Positions 64,000 through 64,000 of a DNA stretch of 64,000 bases are shown in pieces (positions within the stretch are counted from its first letter, which is position 1; each line of letters opens with the position of its first letter). Position numbers and translations under genes: made by a program. A model generated the notes under the pieces. That model made no database searches and was not told the origin of the DNA. It saw only the letters and a program-made list of their open reading frames with translations. Source of the DNA: Cupriavidus oxalaticus (GTDB taxonomy: Bacteria > Pseudomonadota > Gammaproteobacteria > Burkholderiales > Burkholderiaceae); NCBI RefSeq assembly GCF_004768545.1, contig NZ_CP038636.1, forward strand, positions 682,001-746,000. The letters run 5' to 3'.

Positions 64000-64000
64000 T

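Noticed and set aside
1..64000. tRNA or rRNA genes
   Set aside because: No GGTTCGAATCC-type T-loop with matching acceptor arms or rRNA signature was noticed by eye; a tRNAscan run would be decisive.

Overview
The window is GC-rich DNA from a beta-proteobacterium, most likely a Cupriavidus/Ralstonia-type Burkholderiaceae genome. This is judged from codon use, the exopolysaccharide (EPS) gene set, the trio of small heat-shock proteins and the Tn3, IS5, IS110 and IS3 elements. It reads as accessory DNA: several functional blocks separated by transposon scars.

Layout. 1-4.2 kb: a cluster of exported proteins, comprising the C-terminal part of a large cysteine-containing protein with 23-residue tandem repeats that leaves the left edge, a small peptidoglycan-binding protein, and two small secreted proteins (one CVNH-like). 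4.2-10.6 kb: a heat-stress locus with groEL and integrase fossils, three hsp20 genes in a row, a 127-aa unknown and a ribosome-hibernation gene fragment cut by a truncated Tn3-family transposase. 10.75-27.4 kb: an EPS locus. galU, wzy, wzx, wzc, wzb and the initiating glycosyltransferase lie on the minus strand. Diverging from them are an SCO copper chaperone, a galactose-oxidase-like copper-radical oxidase with ricin-type lectin repeats and a cytochrome c, then two glycosyltransferases, an epimerase and a beta-helix protein. 27.5-35.2 kb: a graveyard of IS elements with an inversion mosaic, a methyltransferase gene, and a group II intron sitting inside an IS3-type transposase. 35.3-38.8 kb: a CYTH-CHAD protein and a ppx gene cut after about 100 codons by a complete 3.6-kb Tn3-family transposon (38,767-42,339).

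42.7-64 kb is a two-part defence island. The first part is a cluster of PLD nuclease, beta-CASP metallo-beta-lactamase, PD-(D/E)XK nuclease and a small unknown, diverging from a WYL regulator. I cannot match it to a named system. The second part is a DISARM core (drmA-drmB-drmC), preceded in the same operon by a 933-aa protein (possibly DrmE-like) and a 1177-aa AAA/STAND-type ATPase that reaches the right edge; no methylase is visible. The drmA gene is interrupted by an IS3-family element with a 3-bp target duplication. Removing the IS and one duplication restores one uninterrupted 1180-codon frame, so the system appears recently silenced. Between the two parts, ending seven bases from drmC, lies a 756-bp array of twelve copies of an 18-bp motif arranged as two tandem mini-element-like units.
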